A stretch of 64,000 nt of DNA from Paraburkholderia sp. LEh10 (lineage in GTDB: Bacteria > Pseudomonadota > Gammaproteobacteria > Burkholderiales > Burkholderiaceae), in the NCBI RefSeq assembly GCF_017814945.1, contig NZ_JAGIPX010000010.1, positions 128 to 64,127 of the forward strand. The letters are read 5' to 3'. Made by a program: the position numbers and the translations under genes. Positions 1 through 8,452 of this stretch are shown in pieces. Each line of letters begins with the position of its first letter. Position 1 is the first letter of the stretch. The notes beneath the pieces were generated by a model. That model saw only the letters and a program-made list of their open reading frames with translations, searched no databases and was not told the DNA's origin.

Positions 1-298
1 CGGATGCCAGCGACAGCGGCAAAGGCAACCCGCAATCGCGGATGCCAGCGACAGCGGCAAAGGCAACCCGCAATCGCGGATGCCAGCGACAGCGGCAAAG
101 GCAACCCGCAATCGCTGGCAACGCCCGCGCCGCGAGGCGCATTGCGGATGCCAGCGACAGCGGCAAAGGCAACCCGCAATCGCGGATGCCAGCGCAAAGG
201 CAAAACAAACCGCAATCGCGAAGGATGCCAGCGATAGCGGCAAAAACTCAAATCAAACCACGAATCGCAAAGGCTCGCCCGCGACAGCGCCAACAGCA
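1..298. repeat. 38-bp tandem repeats (minisatellite)
   Basis: Three perfect 38-bp copies lie head to tail at 1-38, 39-76 and 77-114, each beginning CGGATGCCAGCGACAGCGGC. A 30-bp spacer containing CGCCCGCGCCGCGAGGCGCA follows, then a fourth copy at 145-182 and a degenerate fifth from 183. The same spacer and unit occur at 20040-20330, so both belong to one dispersed family. Open frames here encode only low-complexity sequence, and I see no gene. The block lies just past the stop of the DHPS-like gene. Confidence 0.9.
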
Positions 299-301
299 AG
301 C

Positions 302-1684
302 CTATTCCTTTTTCATCGTCGCGCCCGGCGCACACCACACATCGAGATCCTCCGCGGGCCTCTCAACCTGGCATCCCCAGTCCAGTTGCTGATCCTGATC
401 GAACCTCTTTCCCAACTGCCACGCGATCTCGGCGCGCGCCGTCTGCACACCCATATAAAACGCATGTCCGCCATCGTGTTCGAGCTTCAGATGCGGATAG
501 AGCGCAAACGGATCCTCTTCGACCACGTGCATTTCGCGGTTGTACACATGAATGCCGTCCGTCGTGACCTGCACGCGGAAGTTCGGATCGCGCACCTGTG
601 CGGCGAACGCGGCAATTTCATCAGCGTCGTACGGAAACGGACGCTTCGCGTGCAACGCGCAAAGATCGGCGTCGATGCCCTTCGGCAACACCTGCGCTTC
701 GTGCGCGGCCTCCATCACGCGCCGCGCGACGTCCGCCTCGCGCACCGCCCGCCGCGCGTGCAGGCTGACGGAGGTCGTCAGTACGGCGGATACCCGCAAC
801 TCGGCGGCAATGCCGAGCAGCACCGCATTGATCCCGCTCGTATCGGCTTCCGTCAATTCCGTGAGATTGCCAATGCCAAGCATGATCGCGATGTCGGGAT
901 AGCGCTCGCGCAGCGCGACATAACGCGCAATCGACGCCGCAAAGCCGAACGGAATCGGATCGAGGATGGGATCGGCGAGAAAGGGCTTGCCGCGCGCCAC
1001 GAGCGTATCGATGGCCTGATGCAGGGAAGCCGTATCGCGCGGCTCGCGTGCGACGACGACAGGCGTCGCGCTCACTTCGTCTGCGATCCATAGCGTGTCG
1101 GCGTTCAGGCTCATCAGGTAGTCGGCGCCCGCGCGGCCTGCGCGCAGCAGTTCATCCGTAACCATCGAATCGACGCTCACACGGTAGCCTTGCGCCTTCA
1201 GCATGCGCACGGCGTCTTCGAGATGCGCAAACGGCGTATCGGGCAGACAGCCGATATCGATCACGTCCGCGCCTTGCTGCGCATACTGCTTTGCGCGGGC
1301 CGCGATGCCGTCGAGATCGAGCCTCGGCGCATCGACGATCTCCGCGAAGATTTGCGTCGTGTAGCGCGACAGATCGAACTTGCGGGCCGCGTGGCCGAAG
1401 TGCTGCGGCAAGTCTTTCGCCTCCTCCGGACCGCGCTCGACGGGTATGCCGAAGTGCTCGCTCAGCGCCGCGAGATCGCCGCGGCAGCGTCCGGGCACGA
1501 TCATCCGGTCGGCGGCGAGCGGCAGCGCGACGCGCCGGCGGATCATGTCGGCCGTCATCAGCGCGGCGACCTGCAGGCCGATCTCGCGCACTTCCCACGT
1601 GAACGGCGCGTCGATCATGCCTGTCAGCACCTGCACGACGCTTTGCTCGGCCAGCCTGCCGGTCAGGAAGACGATGTGTTCCAT
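302..1684 (-). CDS. DUF6513 / dihydropteroate-synthase-like protein of H4MPT synthesis
   Basis: The 460-residue protein has a DHPS-like TIM-barrel part in its middle (GADVIDIGCLPDTPF, then ISVDS-type strand VSVDSMVTDELL, and a later IAIMLGIGNLTELTEAD). Proteins of this kind occur next to H4MPT-pathway genes in methylotrophs and are thought to act in the pterin branch of cofactor synthesis; the exact reaction is unknown to me. The frame runs open upstream to 2203, but that extension is low-complexity and covers the flavoprotein gene. The ATG at 1684 starts MEHIVFLTGRLAE, a plausible first beta strand. It overlaps the upstream flavoprotein gene by 22 bases, which suggests translational coupling. 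Confidence 0.85.
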   Translation of the reverse strand: MEHIVFLTGRLAEQSVVQVLTGMIDAPFTWEVREIGLQVAALMTADMIRRRVALPLAADRMIVPGRCRGDLAALSEHFGIPVERGPEEAKDLPQHFGHAARKFDLSRYTTQIFAEIVDAPRLDLDGIAARAKQYAQQGADVIDIGCLPDTPFAHLEDAVRMLKAQGYRVSVDSMVTDELLRAGRAGADYLMSLNADTLWIADEVSATPVVVAREPRDTASLHQAIDTLVARGKPFLADPILDPIPFGFAASIARYVALRERYPDIAIMLGIGNLTELTEADTSGINAVLLGIAAELRVSAVLTTSVSLHARRAVREADVARRVMEAAHEAQVLPKGIDADLCALHAKRPFPYDADEIAAFAAQVRDPNFRVQVTTDGIHVYNREMHVVEEDPFALYPHLKLEHDGGHAFYMGVQTARAEIAWQLGKRFDQDQQLDWGCQVERPAEDLDVWCAPGATMKKE

Positions 1685-2262
1685 GCGAGCCCGAGTTTCG
1701 ATAGCCGATCGCTCAATGCCGCGCGCAGTTCGTCGAGCGAGCGCGCGACGCTCGTGTATTCGATGCGCGCGAGCCGTTCGACGTTCTCCAGTTCGATCGC
1801 GCGCGGGCGCACTTCGACCCATTCGTGCGGGCTCTGCGTGATGACGCTCGGCTCGGTGTCGCATGCGAAAACGATGCCGGGCACGCACTGCTTGCCCGCT
1901 TGCGCGTAAAGATTGGTCGGCAGCGTGTCGGAGATGCCGAACGCGCATTTGGCGACCGTGTTGCTGGTGGCGGGTGCGATCACGACGGTGTGATAGAAGC
2001 CCTCGTACAGCATGCCGACGGGCACGCTGCTCGCGCTGTTGTCGCGCATCACGCGAAAGTGCTCGCGCAACCGCGTGACGGGCCAGCCGTACAGCGGCAG
2101 CACTTCTTCGCCGGCCGCGGACAGAAACAGCTCGACGCCCGGCAGCGCGAGCGCGATGTCGATCGATTCTTCGAGCATATGGCCCGAACCTGTGATGCAC
2201 CACGCGAAGCGCGCGTCGGGGCGAAATTCGCCGGGGCGGCGGGCGGGCGACGGTGCGCTCAT
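1663..2262 (-). CDS. H4MPT-linked flavoprotein (DmrB/AfpA-like)
   Basis: 199 residues of the flavin-prenyltransferase/DFP-like flavoprotein fold. The N-terminus has a Rossmann-type start (FAWCITGSGHMLEESIDIAL), and the middle has VVIAPATSNTVAKCAFGISD, the T-SN-A-K motif typical of FMN-binding flavoproteins in this fold. Relatives are dihydromethanopterin reductase-like or archaeal flavoprotein-like proteins found beside H4MPT genes. A role in reducing dihydromethanopterin to H4MPT is inferred from family and context. The gene lies 7 bases after the sigma-54 activator and overlaps the DHPS-like gene, so the three probably form one operon. Confidence 0.82.
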   Translation of the reverse strand: MSAPSPARRPGEFRPDARFAWCITGSGHMLEESIDIALALPGVELFLSAAGEEVLPLYGWPVTRLREHFRVMRDNSASSVPVGMLYEGFYHTVVIAPATSNTVAKCAFGISDTLPTNLYAQAGKQCVPGIVFACDTEPSVITQSPHEWVEVRPRAIELENVERLARIEYTSVARSLDELRAALSDRLSKLGLAWNTSSS

Positions 2263-2269
2263 GCGTGGA

Positions 2270-4372
2270 TCATTTGGCGGGCGCGGCGTCGTCGGCGCAA
2301 GGCTGCGTGCCGTCGTGCGACAGCCGGATGTGCAGTCTGTGCATCTTCCGATATAGCGTGTTGCGGCTGATGCCCAGCGTCTTCGCCACGTTGCTCACGT
2401 TCCAGCGATGTTCGTCGAGCAACGCGAGCACCGTTTCGCGTTCCTTGATCTGGATCGCGTTGAGCGCCGACAGGTCGACGTCGTCGTCGAACGGCGGCGC
2501 CGGCACTCGCGCCGTTTGCGCGGCTATCTCCGACGAAGCGCGCGCGGGCGTGCCGTTGACGTCATCGACGATTTCCACGGGCAAATGCGCGCAGCGGATA
2601 TCGGGCCCGTCGCACAACGCAATCGCCATTTGCAGCACGTGCCGCAACTGGCGGATGTTGCCCGGCCACGCGTAGTTGAGCAGCACATGGCGCGCTTCGG
2701 CGCTAAGTTCCGGCGGATCGTCGGACTCGCTTTCAAGCAGATGCTGGATCAACGGCAGCAGGTCGGCGCGCTCGCACAGCGGCGGCAGATTGATTTCGAT
2801 GCCGTTGAGCCGGTAGTACAGGTCTTCGCGGAACAGCCCGCGCTGCACCAGATCGAGCAGATTGCGGTGGCTCGCGCTGATCAGCTGGAAATCCACCTTG
2901 ATCGTGGTTTCCGCGCCTAGAGGCGTGACCTCCTGCTCCTCCAGCACGCGCAGCAGCCGCGCCTGCAAGGCCATCGGCATGTCGCCGATTTCGTCGAGGA
3001 ACAGCGTGCCGCCACTGGCCTGCACGATCTTGCCGCGCCGTCCTTCGCGCTGCGCGCCCGTGAACGCGCCCGCGCGATAGCCGAACAGTTCGCTTTCGAT
3101 CAGCGTCTCGGGCAGCGATGCGCAGTTCACCGCGACGAATGTGCCCGCCGCATTCGGACTGATGCTGTGCAGCGCGTTCGCGAACACCTCTTTGCCTGTG
3201 CCCGTCTGGCCCCGCAGGATGATCGGGATCTTGCGCTGGATCACGCGCGCGGCCAGCTGGCTTTGAGCGGCCATGCGCGGGTCGCCGAACTCCAGGTGTG
3301 ACAGCTTGTCGAGTCCCGCTGCCGCGGGCTTCGCGTCGCGGGCCTCGCGCGGGCTCTTCGCACGCGCGCCGCGGTTGAGCGTCACGTCGCTCCACGGCCC
3401 GCGCGCGCTCGACGCCACCTGGTTCGTGCCCGGCATCGCCGTCGCGTCGCGCGGCGTCTGCGCGATCAGGAAGAAGCGGTTGTTGGCGTGCGCGCTGTAC
3501 ACGGTGATCGGGTGGAACGAGCCGCGAATGCTGCGCGCGATCATGTCTTCGAGCGTCGCGCTGAACGCCTCCTCGATCCGCTTGCCGCACAGCTGGTCGG
3601 GCGAGCGCAGATCGAGCTGGAACAGCGCGCTGCGATTGACGGCGAGCACGATGCCTTCGTCATCGACGGCGAGCTTGCCCGCGTGCAGCGTGCCGACGAA
3701 TTCGGGCCGGCTATGAAAGTGGATCGTGTTCGCGCGGCGGTAGCGCGAATCGATCAGACGGTTTTCGATCATCTGCCGCGACATGCCGACCAGCACGAGG
3801 GAATGCTGCTGCAGCATCTTCGAGCGGCTCGTCACGTCGAGCACGCCGACGATCTCGCCGCGCTCGTCGAAGATGGGCGCAGCCGAGCAGGTAAGGGCCG
3901 TATAGCGCGGATAGAAATGCTCGTGCTGATAGACAGCGAGACATTCGCGTTCCGTCAGGCATGTGCCCATGCCGTTCGTGCCCGCCTCGCGTTCGCTCCA
4001 CACGGCGCCGACGCGCAAGCCGTCGGCGGCCACCGTCTCGCCGAACGGCACCGACGAAACCTGATGGACGATCACGCCGTTCGCATCGACGAGGATCACG
4101 GCCAGATCCGGGTCGGCGAGCTGTTGATACAGCGTGGTCATTTCCAGCTTCGAGCAGGCGATCAGATCGCCGGCTGATTCACGGCGCAGGGTCAGCTCGT
4201 GCTGCGTGAGCACGGGCGGCATGACGAAGCGTCCAGGGTCCAGACCGAAATCGACAAGACAGCGTGTCCACGACTGCGCGACAGAGGGGCTCATCGTGCA
4301 CGTGGCAGGCTGGTTGTTGACGATGTTCAGTACATCCCGGACGTGCGAATCTATGTCAACGAGCGATGACAT
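2270..4372 (-). CDS. Sigma-54-dependent Fis-type activator (AcoR-like)
   Basis: About 700 residues: an N-terminal GAF-like sensor (about 60-200), a PAS-like segment (about 215-300), a central AAA+ domain with Walker A GQTGTGKE and the sigma-54 contact loop GAFTGA, and a C-terminal Fis helix-turn-helix ([20 protein letters not shown]). The layout matches AcoR/AcxR-type activators, which respond to small alcohols, ketones or aldehydes. The ATG at 4372 gives [10 protein letters not shown]; an in-frame ATG at 4408 adds 12 residues and cannot be excluded. It is divergent from the folB-like gene, and a close match to a sigma-54 promoter lies between them at 4495-4510. Control of the C1 genes is an inference. 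Confidence 0.9.
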   Translation of the reverse strand: MSSLVDIDSHVRDVLNIVNNQPATCTMSPSVAQSWTRCLVDFGLDPGRFVMPPVLTQHELTLRRESAGDLIACSKLEMTTLYQQLADPDLAVILVDANGVIVHQVSSVPFGETVAADGLRVGAVWSEREAGTNGMGTCLTERECLAVYQHEHFYPRYTALTCSAAPIFDERGEIVGVLDVTSRSKMLQQHSLVLVGMSRQMIENRLIDSRYRRANTIHFHSRPEFVGTLHAGKLAVDDEGIVLAVNRSALFQLDLRSPDQLCGKRIEEAFSATLEDMIARSIRGSFHPITVYSAHANNRFFLIAQTPRDATAMPGTNQVASSARGPWSDVTLNRGARAKSPREARDAKPAAAGLDKLSHLEFGDPRMAAQSQLAARVIQRKIPIILRGQTGTGKEVFANALHSISPNAAGTFVAVNCASLPETLIESELFGYRAGAFTGAQREGRRGKIVQASGGTLFLDEIGDMPMALQARLLRVLEEQEVTPLGAETTIKVDFQLISASHRNLLDLVQRGLFREDLYYRLNGIEINLPPLCERADLLPLIQHLLESESDDPPELSAEARHVLLNYAWPGNIRQLRHVLQMAIALCDGPDIRCAHLPVEIVDDVNGTPARASSEIAAQTARVPAPPFDDDVDLSALNAIQIKERETVLALLDEHRWNVSNVAKTLGISRNTLYRKMHRLHIRLSHDGTQPCADDAAPAK

Positions 4373-4494
4373 GAGGGGCGTCTCCGTTGCGCCCGGCCCG
4401 GTGCCCATCGCTGTCGCTGGACGGCGGGCCTGCGCTGATCTATGTGTATTTCCCCGCTTGCTTCCCGACGTGCCGCGCGTCTTGCGCGCGCGTA

Positions 4495-4510
4495 TGGCGT
4501 ATGAATTGCT
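4495..4510 (+). promoter_or_regulatory. Predicted sigma-54 (-24/-12) promoter
   Basis: TGGCGTATGAATTGCT fits the -24/-12 consensus, with GG and GC elements separated by exactly 10 bases. It points at the folB-like gene 240 bases downstream and lies in the divergent region of a sigma-54 activator. The long predicted leader (about 4520-4751) holds no convincing gene. No upstream activator site was identified. Confidence 0.55.
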
Positions 4511-4751
4511 GGACTGTTATGTCGATTGAATCCGTTCCTGAGCATTCTGCAAACACTGTACAACTCGTATGGCGATACATCAATAAATAGTCGTACCAGT
4601 GATTCGCGGTGCGCCTGCTTTTTGCTTCGCATCGTCGAGGGGGTTTGCGGCGGCGACGGCCGAACCGCGACCGGACGATGCGCCGCGGCACGACGCGCGG
4701 CTTCATGACCGACGATGCGCCCGACGGCGCGGCCTATGCCGGAGCTTTCAC

Positions 4752-5225
4752 ATGGACCGTTTCAATCCAGCCAGCAGTCCCGTTCATTTCACTGTCGTGC
4801 TGCCGTCGAGCGCGCGTCCGCAGCCCGCACAGGTGCCGCGTGCCGCGCTCGATATCGTCTATATCGAGGGCTTCGTCGCGCAGACGATCATCGGCATCGA
4901 TTCGAGCGAACTGCATAAGCCGCAGCCCGTGCAGCTGGATCTCGCGATCGGTGTGCCGTCGCTGCGTGCCTGCGAGACCGATCAGATCGGCGACACGATC
5001 AATTACGCCGCTGTGCGCGCCGAGCTGCACGCGCTTCTTGCAACGCACAAAGTGCAGCTGCTGGAGGCGCTGGCTGAGCGGATCGCGCAACTGCTGATCG
5101 CCCGGTTCGGCGCCCATTGGGTCCGCGTGAAGCTGTGCAAGCCGGCCAAATTCGACGATGTCGCCGCCGTCGGCGTGGTCATCGAAAGGAACAGCAGCGG
5201 GAACAGCAGCGAACGTTTCGGATGA
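4752..5225 (+). CDS. Dihydroneopterin aldolase (FolB-like)
   Basis: 157 residues: a non-conserved tail of about 35 residues, then a FolB domain (DIVYIEGFVAQTIIGID, INYAAVRAELHALL, LLEALAERIAQLL, and the KPAKFDDVAAVGVVIER end strand). FolB cleaves dihydroneopterin to 6-hydroxymethyl-dihydropterin, the shared pterin precursor of folate and H4MPT. Its place in an H4MPT island suggests a copy dedicated to that cofactor. The ATG at 4752 has GGAG about 8 bases upstream. It is the only plus-strand gene in the first 13.7 kb and lies behind the predicted sigma-54 promoter. Its neighbour at 5277 is convergent. Confidence 0.85.
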   Translation: MDRFNPASSPVHFTVVLPSSARPQPAQVPRAALDIVYIEGFVAQTIIGIDSSELHKPQPVQLDLAIGVPSLRACETDQIGDTINYAAVRAELHALLATHKVQLLEALAERIAQLLIARFGAHWVRVKLCKPAKFDDVAAVGVVIERNSSGNSSERFG

Positions 5226-5276
5226 GACGTATGCATCGTGTGTGCCCGATGCTTTCGGCACGCAGGCTCGCGCCGC

Positions 5277-5690
5277 TTACTTCGACGCGGAAGGCGAGGG
5301 CTTAGCGAGCCCGCACGCCTGATACGCCTCTTCCTGCAACGCGCGGTATTTCTTCGTCTGCGCGCGCGCCCGGTCGACGCGGAACTCGTTGCCGCCCTCG
5401 CCGCCGAGCGTCGCGTACTTCGAGAACGTCATCTGCTCGACGTAATCGTCGTACGGAAGCGCGGCCGCGATCTTGTCGATCGTGCATGAGCACTTGTAGA
5501 CATTGGCGAAATCGTGGCCCTTTTCGTCCATGCAGCCGAGCACGTATTCGACGCGGCCTTGCGTCGGGTAGTCGTAGCCCTTCGCGGGCGCGTTGGCGCC
5601 ACCGGCGTCTGCCGCCGACGCGCGAAGGGGAATCACTGCAACGCACGCGAACGCCGCGACAGCCATGCGCGCGCGATAACGTGAGGTCAT
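5277..5690 (-). CDS. Secreted conserved protein of the methanol-oxidation cluster
   Basis: 137 residues starting with a typical Sec signal peptide (MTSRYRARMAVAAFACVAVI, cleavage likely after RASA). The mature part has four cysteines, two as CSC, and no cofactor motif I recognise; it is not a c-type cytochrome because CxxCH is absent. I know similar small periplasmic proteins only as hypothetical proteins near XoxF/H4MPT genes. It lies 124 bases after fae on the same strand and may be co-transcribed with it. Function unknown. Confidence 0.75.
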   Translation of the reverse strand: MTSRYRARMAVAAFACVAVIPLRASAADAGGANAPAKGYDYPTQGRVEYVLGCMDEKGHDFANVYKCSCTIDKIAAALPYDDYVEQMTFSKYATLGGEGGNEFRVDRARAQTKKYRALQEEAYQACGLAKPSPSASK

Positions 5691-5814
5691 GTCAAAGCCT
5701 TTAGCGTAGGGTTCTGCATTCGTCCATCAGGCGCGCGCGGCGCGAGGCGCGGCTGTACTCTGCCCGTCCCGCCGCGGCCCGCGCGCGACACTGCTGCACA
5801 TGCATACCGCGCGC

Positions 5815-6324
5815 CTAGTTCGGCGCGAACGGATGCGCAACGCTCGACTTCTTCCCGACGACTTCAGCAGCGTTCGGCTCGCCTGCCACCGCACGCTGGA
5901 GCGCCTCGCGCGTCGCCTTGTAGTTGAACTCCTGGATCTTCTTGTCGTCGTCGGCTTCCCAGTGGATGAAGACGCCGACGCAGATGAACAGGTCGTCGGC
6001 TTCCTCCTTCGGGATCGTGCCGTCCTCGACGCAATCCGCGACGGCGAGCGCGACGGCGTGCTGCGCCGGGCCGAACATCTGCACGGCCTGCTTCGCGCCC
6101 TTGATCGTCACCTTGTTGAACATCACGGTATTGGGTTTCGTCATCAGATTCGGCGCGACGACGGCGAGTAGCGAAGTAAAGCCATCCTTGTTGTTGGTGA
6201 GCGCGTGGCAAAACGCCGATTCGGCGGCGGAGCCTCGCGGTCCGATCAGCAAGTCGATGTGGGCGACTTCATTGCCTTCGCCGATAAGCGACTCGCCTAC
6301 CAGGACGCGGTTGATCTTGGCCAT
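5815..6324 (-). CDS. fae: Formaldehyde-activating enzyme
   Basis: 169 residues, matching Fae along its length. It condenses formaldehyde with tetrahydromethanopterin to methylene-H4MPT in the cytoplasm, the entry step of the H4MPT oxidation pathway. Recognisable blocks are [20 protein letters not shown] (His22, the expected catalytic histidine), [15 protein letters not shown] and [16 protein letters not shown]. The ATG at 6324 follows GGAGGAA with good spacing. A gap of 135 bases separates it from the upstream CitG-like gene, so it may have its own promoter, as expected for an abundant enzyme. Confidence 0.97.
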   Translation of the reverse strand: MAKINRVLVGESLIGEGNEVAHIDLLIGPRGSAAESAFCHALTNNKDGFTSLLAVVAPNLMTKPNTVMFNKVTIKGAKQAVQMFGPAQHAVALAVADCVEDGTIPKEEADDLFICVGVFIHWEADDDKKIQEFNYKATREALQRAVAGEPNAAEVVGKKSSVAHPFAPN

Positions 6325-6459
6325 GCTGTTCCTCCAGTGATTTGGGTCTGTCGACGTGGGACGAACTCGCGACGCGTGGCCACCCGCCGCGCGTTGTATG
6401 AGGGGGACGCACCGCGTTCCCGTCTAACAGGAACCATGCCAATCGCGATGCCGATGCGT

Positions 6460-7452
6460 TCACGCGCGTTCGGCCGCGAAGCGCGGCGGATCGAGCAGGG
6501 CTGCGACGAACAGCGTCGCCACGGTCAGATCGGCGCTCGTGCCTGGGTTGACGCGCCGGGCCTTCAGTTCGGCGTCCCATGCATCGAGCCGCGCGGCGGA
6601 TGCGGCATCGCCTTCACGGCGCCATTGCGCGTGACGCTCGCGTGCCTCGCCCGTGACACTTTGCGCCACGGCCGCGCCATGCTTGCGCAGTATGTGCGAG
6701 TCGGGCCACGTGCCGAGGAATGTCAGAAACACATCGAGCGTGAGCGCGGCCGGGCTCGCGCGCGGCGATATGGCGAGCGCGTCGAGGCCCGCGCCGAAGA
6801 TGTCCGCAAAGCCGTTCGCATACTGGCGCGCGATGCTGTCGCGCCCCGCCGCGAGCGACATCGCCGCGCGCAGATCGACGGTGGGCGGCGCGTGCACGGA
6901 TTGCTCGGGCGCGTCGCCGAGCCCGCCGGGGTTTGCGAGCGCGATCGCGCGATAGGCGGCGCGCGCGTCGTCCACCGTGAGCGCGGCCAGCACGCGCCCG
7001 ACACACGCCTGCCAGCGCGCGGCGTCCGGCGGCGCTGCTTCGCATCCCGCTTCGCAGCCTGCTTCACATCCCGCTTCACATCCCGCCTCGCACCGGGCTT
7101 CACATCCTGCTTCACATGCCCCCTCGCAGCCCGCTTCGCACCTCGCCTCGCACGCGGCTTCGAGCGCGGCGGCAAGCGGCGCGACGAGCAGCACGATGCC
7201 GAGATTGGTGTTGCATCCCGCGACCTGCCGCGTGCGCGTCACGGCGCCGAGAATGCGCGCGCCGACGCTCGCGCCGCGCGTGAACAATGCGGGCGCGGCG
7301 GCCTCGGCGCTGTCGATGAATTGCGTCGCGTCCATCCCGTGCCCCGGGCTCGCGATGCTGACGTTGCCGGGCTTCGCCGTTTCGACATCGAGACGGCAGG
7401 CGCGCAGAAACGCGTCAGGCGCGCGCGCGAGGGGATCGTCAGCGGCCCGCAT
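6460..7452 (-). CDS. CitG-like (triphosphoribosyl-dephospho-CoA synthase family) protein with a CEAG-repeat insertion
   Basis: 330 residues. The N-terminus (ACRLDVETAKPGNVSI) and the block CNTNLGIVLLVAPLAAALE are typical of the CitG/MdcB fold, and homologues sit in bacterial H4MPT/methylofuran gene sets. Here the family probably handles a phosphoribosyl-type donor in cofactor synthesis, but the reaction is not shown by the sequence. Odd feature: about residues 96-139 are a run of CEA(G/R) repeats, with about 11 cysteines, coded by near-perfect 12-bp DNA repeats. It is inserted between two conserved helices. The start overlaps the end of the upstream ATP-grasp gene by 14 bases. Confidence 0.82.
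   Translation of the reverse strand: MRAADDPLARAPDAFLRACRLDVETAKPGNVSIASPGHGMDATQFIDSAEAAAPALFTRGASVGARILGAVTRTRQVAGCNTNLGIVLLVAPLAAALEAACEARCEAGCEGACEAGCEARCEAGCEAGCEAGCEAGCEAAPPDAARWQACVGRVLAALTVDDARAAYRAIALANPGGLGDAPEQSVHAPPTVDLRAAMSLAAGRDSIARQYANGFADIFGAGLDALAISPRASPAALTLDVFLTFLGTWPDSHILRKHGAAVAQSVTGEARERHAQWRREGDAASAARLDAWDAELKARRVNPGTSADLTVATLFVAALLDPPRFAAERA
7034..7166 (-). repeat. In-frame 12-bp coding repeat (Cys-Glu-Ala-Gly/Arg)
   Basis: About eleven units close to GCTTCRCAYCCC on the plus strand, read on the minus strand as repeated CEAG or CEAR. Unit length is a multiple of three, so copy-number change would not break the frame. The repeats occupy a loop position of the CitG-like protein. 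Confidence 0.85.
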
Positions 7453-8452
7453 GGATCGGCACGACGGGCACCGTCGACGCGCGGCTCGCGGCGAGCTTGC
7501 GGTCGAGCAGATCGTCGGCGAGCGCCGCCGCGATATCGACGGATGTCACCGATTGCAGCCCCCGCCATGCCGCGACGCCGTTCACTTCGAGCACGAGCGG
7601 CACGCCGGCGTCATCGGGCATCGAAGGGTCGGGGATCAGGTCGACGCCCGCATAGTCGAGCCCGAGTGCCGCCGCCGCGCGCTCGGCGATGGCAGCGAGC
7701 GTCGGTTCGAGCGCGCAAGGCTCGCAGCGCGCGCCGCGTGCGACGTTGTGTATCCAGCCGCGCCCGCCGCTGCGCCGCATCGCGGCCACCGCACGGCCGC
7801 CGATCACCAGCACGCGCCAGTCGAAGCCCGCGCGCCGCGCGCGGGCCGTGCCGACGAAGCGCTGCAGATACGCGACCTGCTGATAGCTGCGCAGGGAGGG
7901 CAGCGGCGTCAGCGAACCGCACGCGCCGGCGCGTGTCGCTTGCGAGCCGAGCCGCCGCAGCCCTTTGCCCTGCGAGCCGAACAGCGGCTTCATCACGACC
8001 TGGCGGGCGGCCGCCGTTTCGCGCATCAGCACGCGTTGCGCGAACGCCGCCGATTCCGTCGCCCAGGCGGGCGGCGTCGGCACGCCCGCGCGGTGCAGCA
8101 AAAAGCTCGTCATCGATTTGTCGACGCTGCGCTCGATGGCGCGCGCATCGTTGTAGACGGGCACGCCGCACTCGCGCAGCGCGTGCAGGATGCCCAGGCG
8201 CAGCGTCACCTGTTCGAAGGTGCCGCCCGCGATGCCGCGTACGAAGACGGCGTCGGGCACCTCGCGCGCGAAGCCCGGAATCGCGACGCCATACGGCGAC
8301 CATGACGTGTCGATGCGGCATGCGGCGAGATCGACGCAGCGCGCGTCCACGCCGCGCGCGCGGAACGCCTTCTTGAGCCGGCCCGTGTGCCAGCCGGTCT
8401 CGTCCGTCATGATCGCGACGCGCAGTCCAGACGCGACGGCGGCATCGCTCAT
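7439..8452 (-). CDS. ATP-grasp ligase (RimK-like) of the H4MPT cluster
   Basis: 337 residues. It begins with a pre-ATP-grasp fold (LRVAIMTDETGWHTGRLKKA) and continues with an ATP-grasp domain: VVMKPLFGSQGKGLRRLG for ATP, FDWRVLVIGGRAVAAM, and the metal-binding end LVLEVNGVAAWRGLQSV. It resembles RimK/MptN-type glutamate ligases and may add glutamate or a similar group to the pterin or furan cofactor; substrate not determined. The longer frame to 8605 is only shadow over mch. The ATG at 8452 overlaps the mch stop by 4 bases, pointing to coupled translation. Confidence 0.88.
   Translation of the reverse strand: MSDAAVASGLRVAIMTDETGWHTGRLKKAFRARGVDARCVDLAACRIDTSWSPYGVAIPGFAREVPDAVFVRGIAGGTFEQVTLRLGILHALRECGVPVYNDARAIERSVDKSMTSFLLHRAGVPTPPAWATESAAFAQRVLMRETAAARQVVMKPLFGSQGKGLRRLGSQATRAGACGSLTPLPSLRSYQQVAYLQRFVGTARARRAGFDWRVLVIGGRAVAAMRRSGGRGWIHNVARGARCEPCALEPTLAAIAERAAAALGLDYAGVDLIPDPSMPDDAGVPLVLEVNGVAAWRGLQSVTSVDIAAALADDLLDRKLAASRASTVPVVPIHAGR

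Noticed and set aside
1..298. CRISPR-like array
   Set aside because: Copies are directly adjacent with no unique spacers and no cas genes in the window; it is a minisatellite.
1685..2203. 173-residue N-terminal extension of the DHPS-like protein
   Set aside because: Arg/Ala-rich shadow of the flavoprotein gene; the family start fits ATG 1684.
4519..4590. 23-residue ORF as a PqqA peptide
   Set aside because: Length is right, but the required E-x-x-x-Y pair is missing and no pqq genes follow.
6324..6460. Sigma-54 promoter before fae
   Set aside because: TGGCATGGTTCCTGT has correct spacing but lacks the GC of the -12 element.
6205..8376. 723-residue plus-strand ORF
   Set aside because: Arg/Ala-rich antisense of fae, the CitG-like and ATP-grasp genes, all clearly coding on minus.
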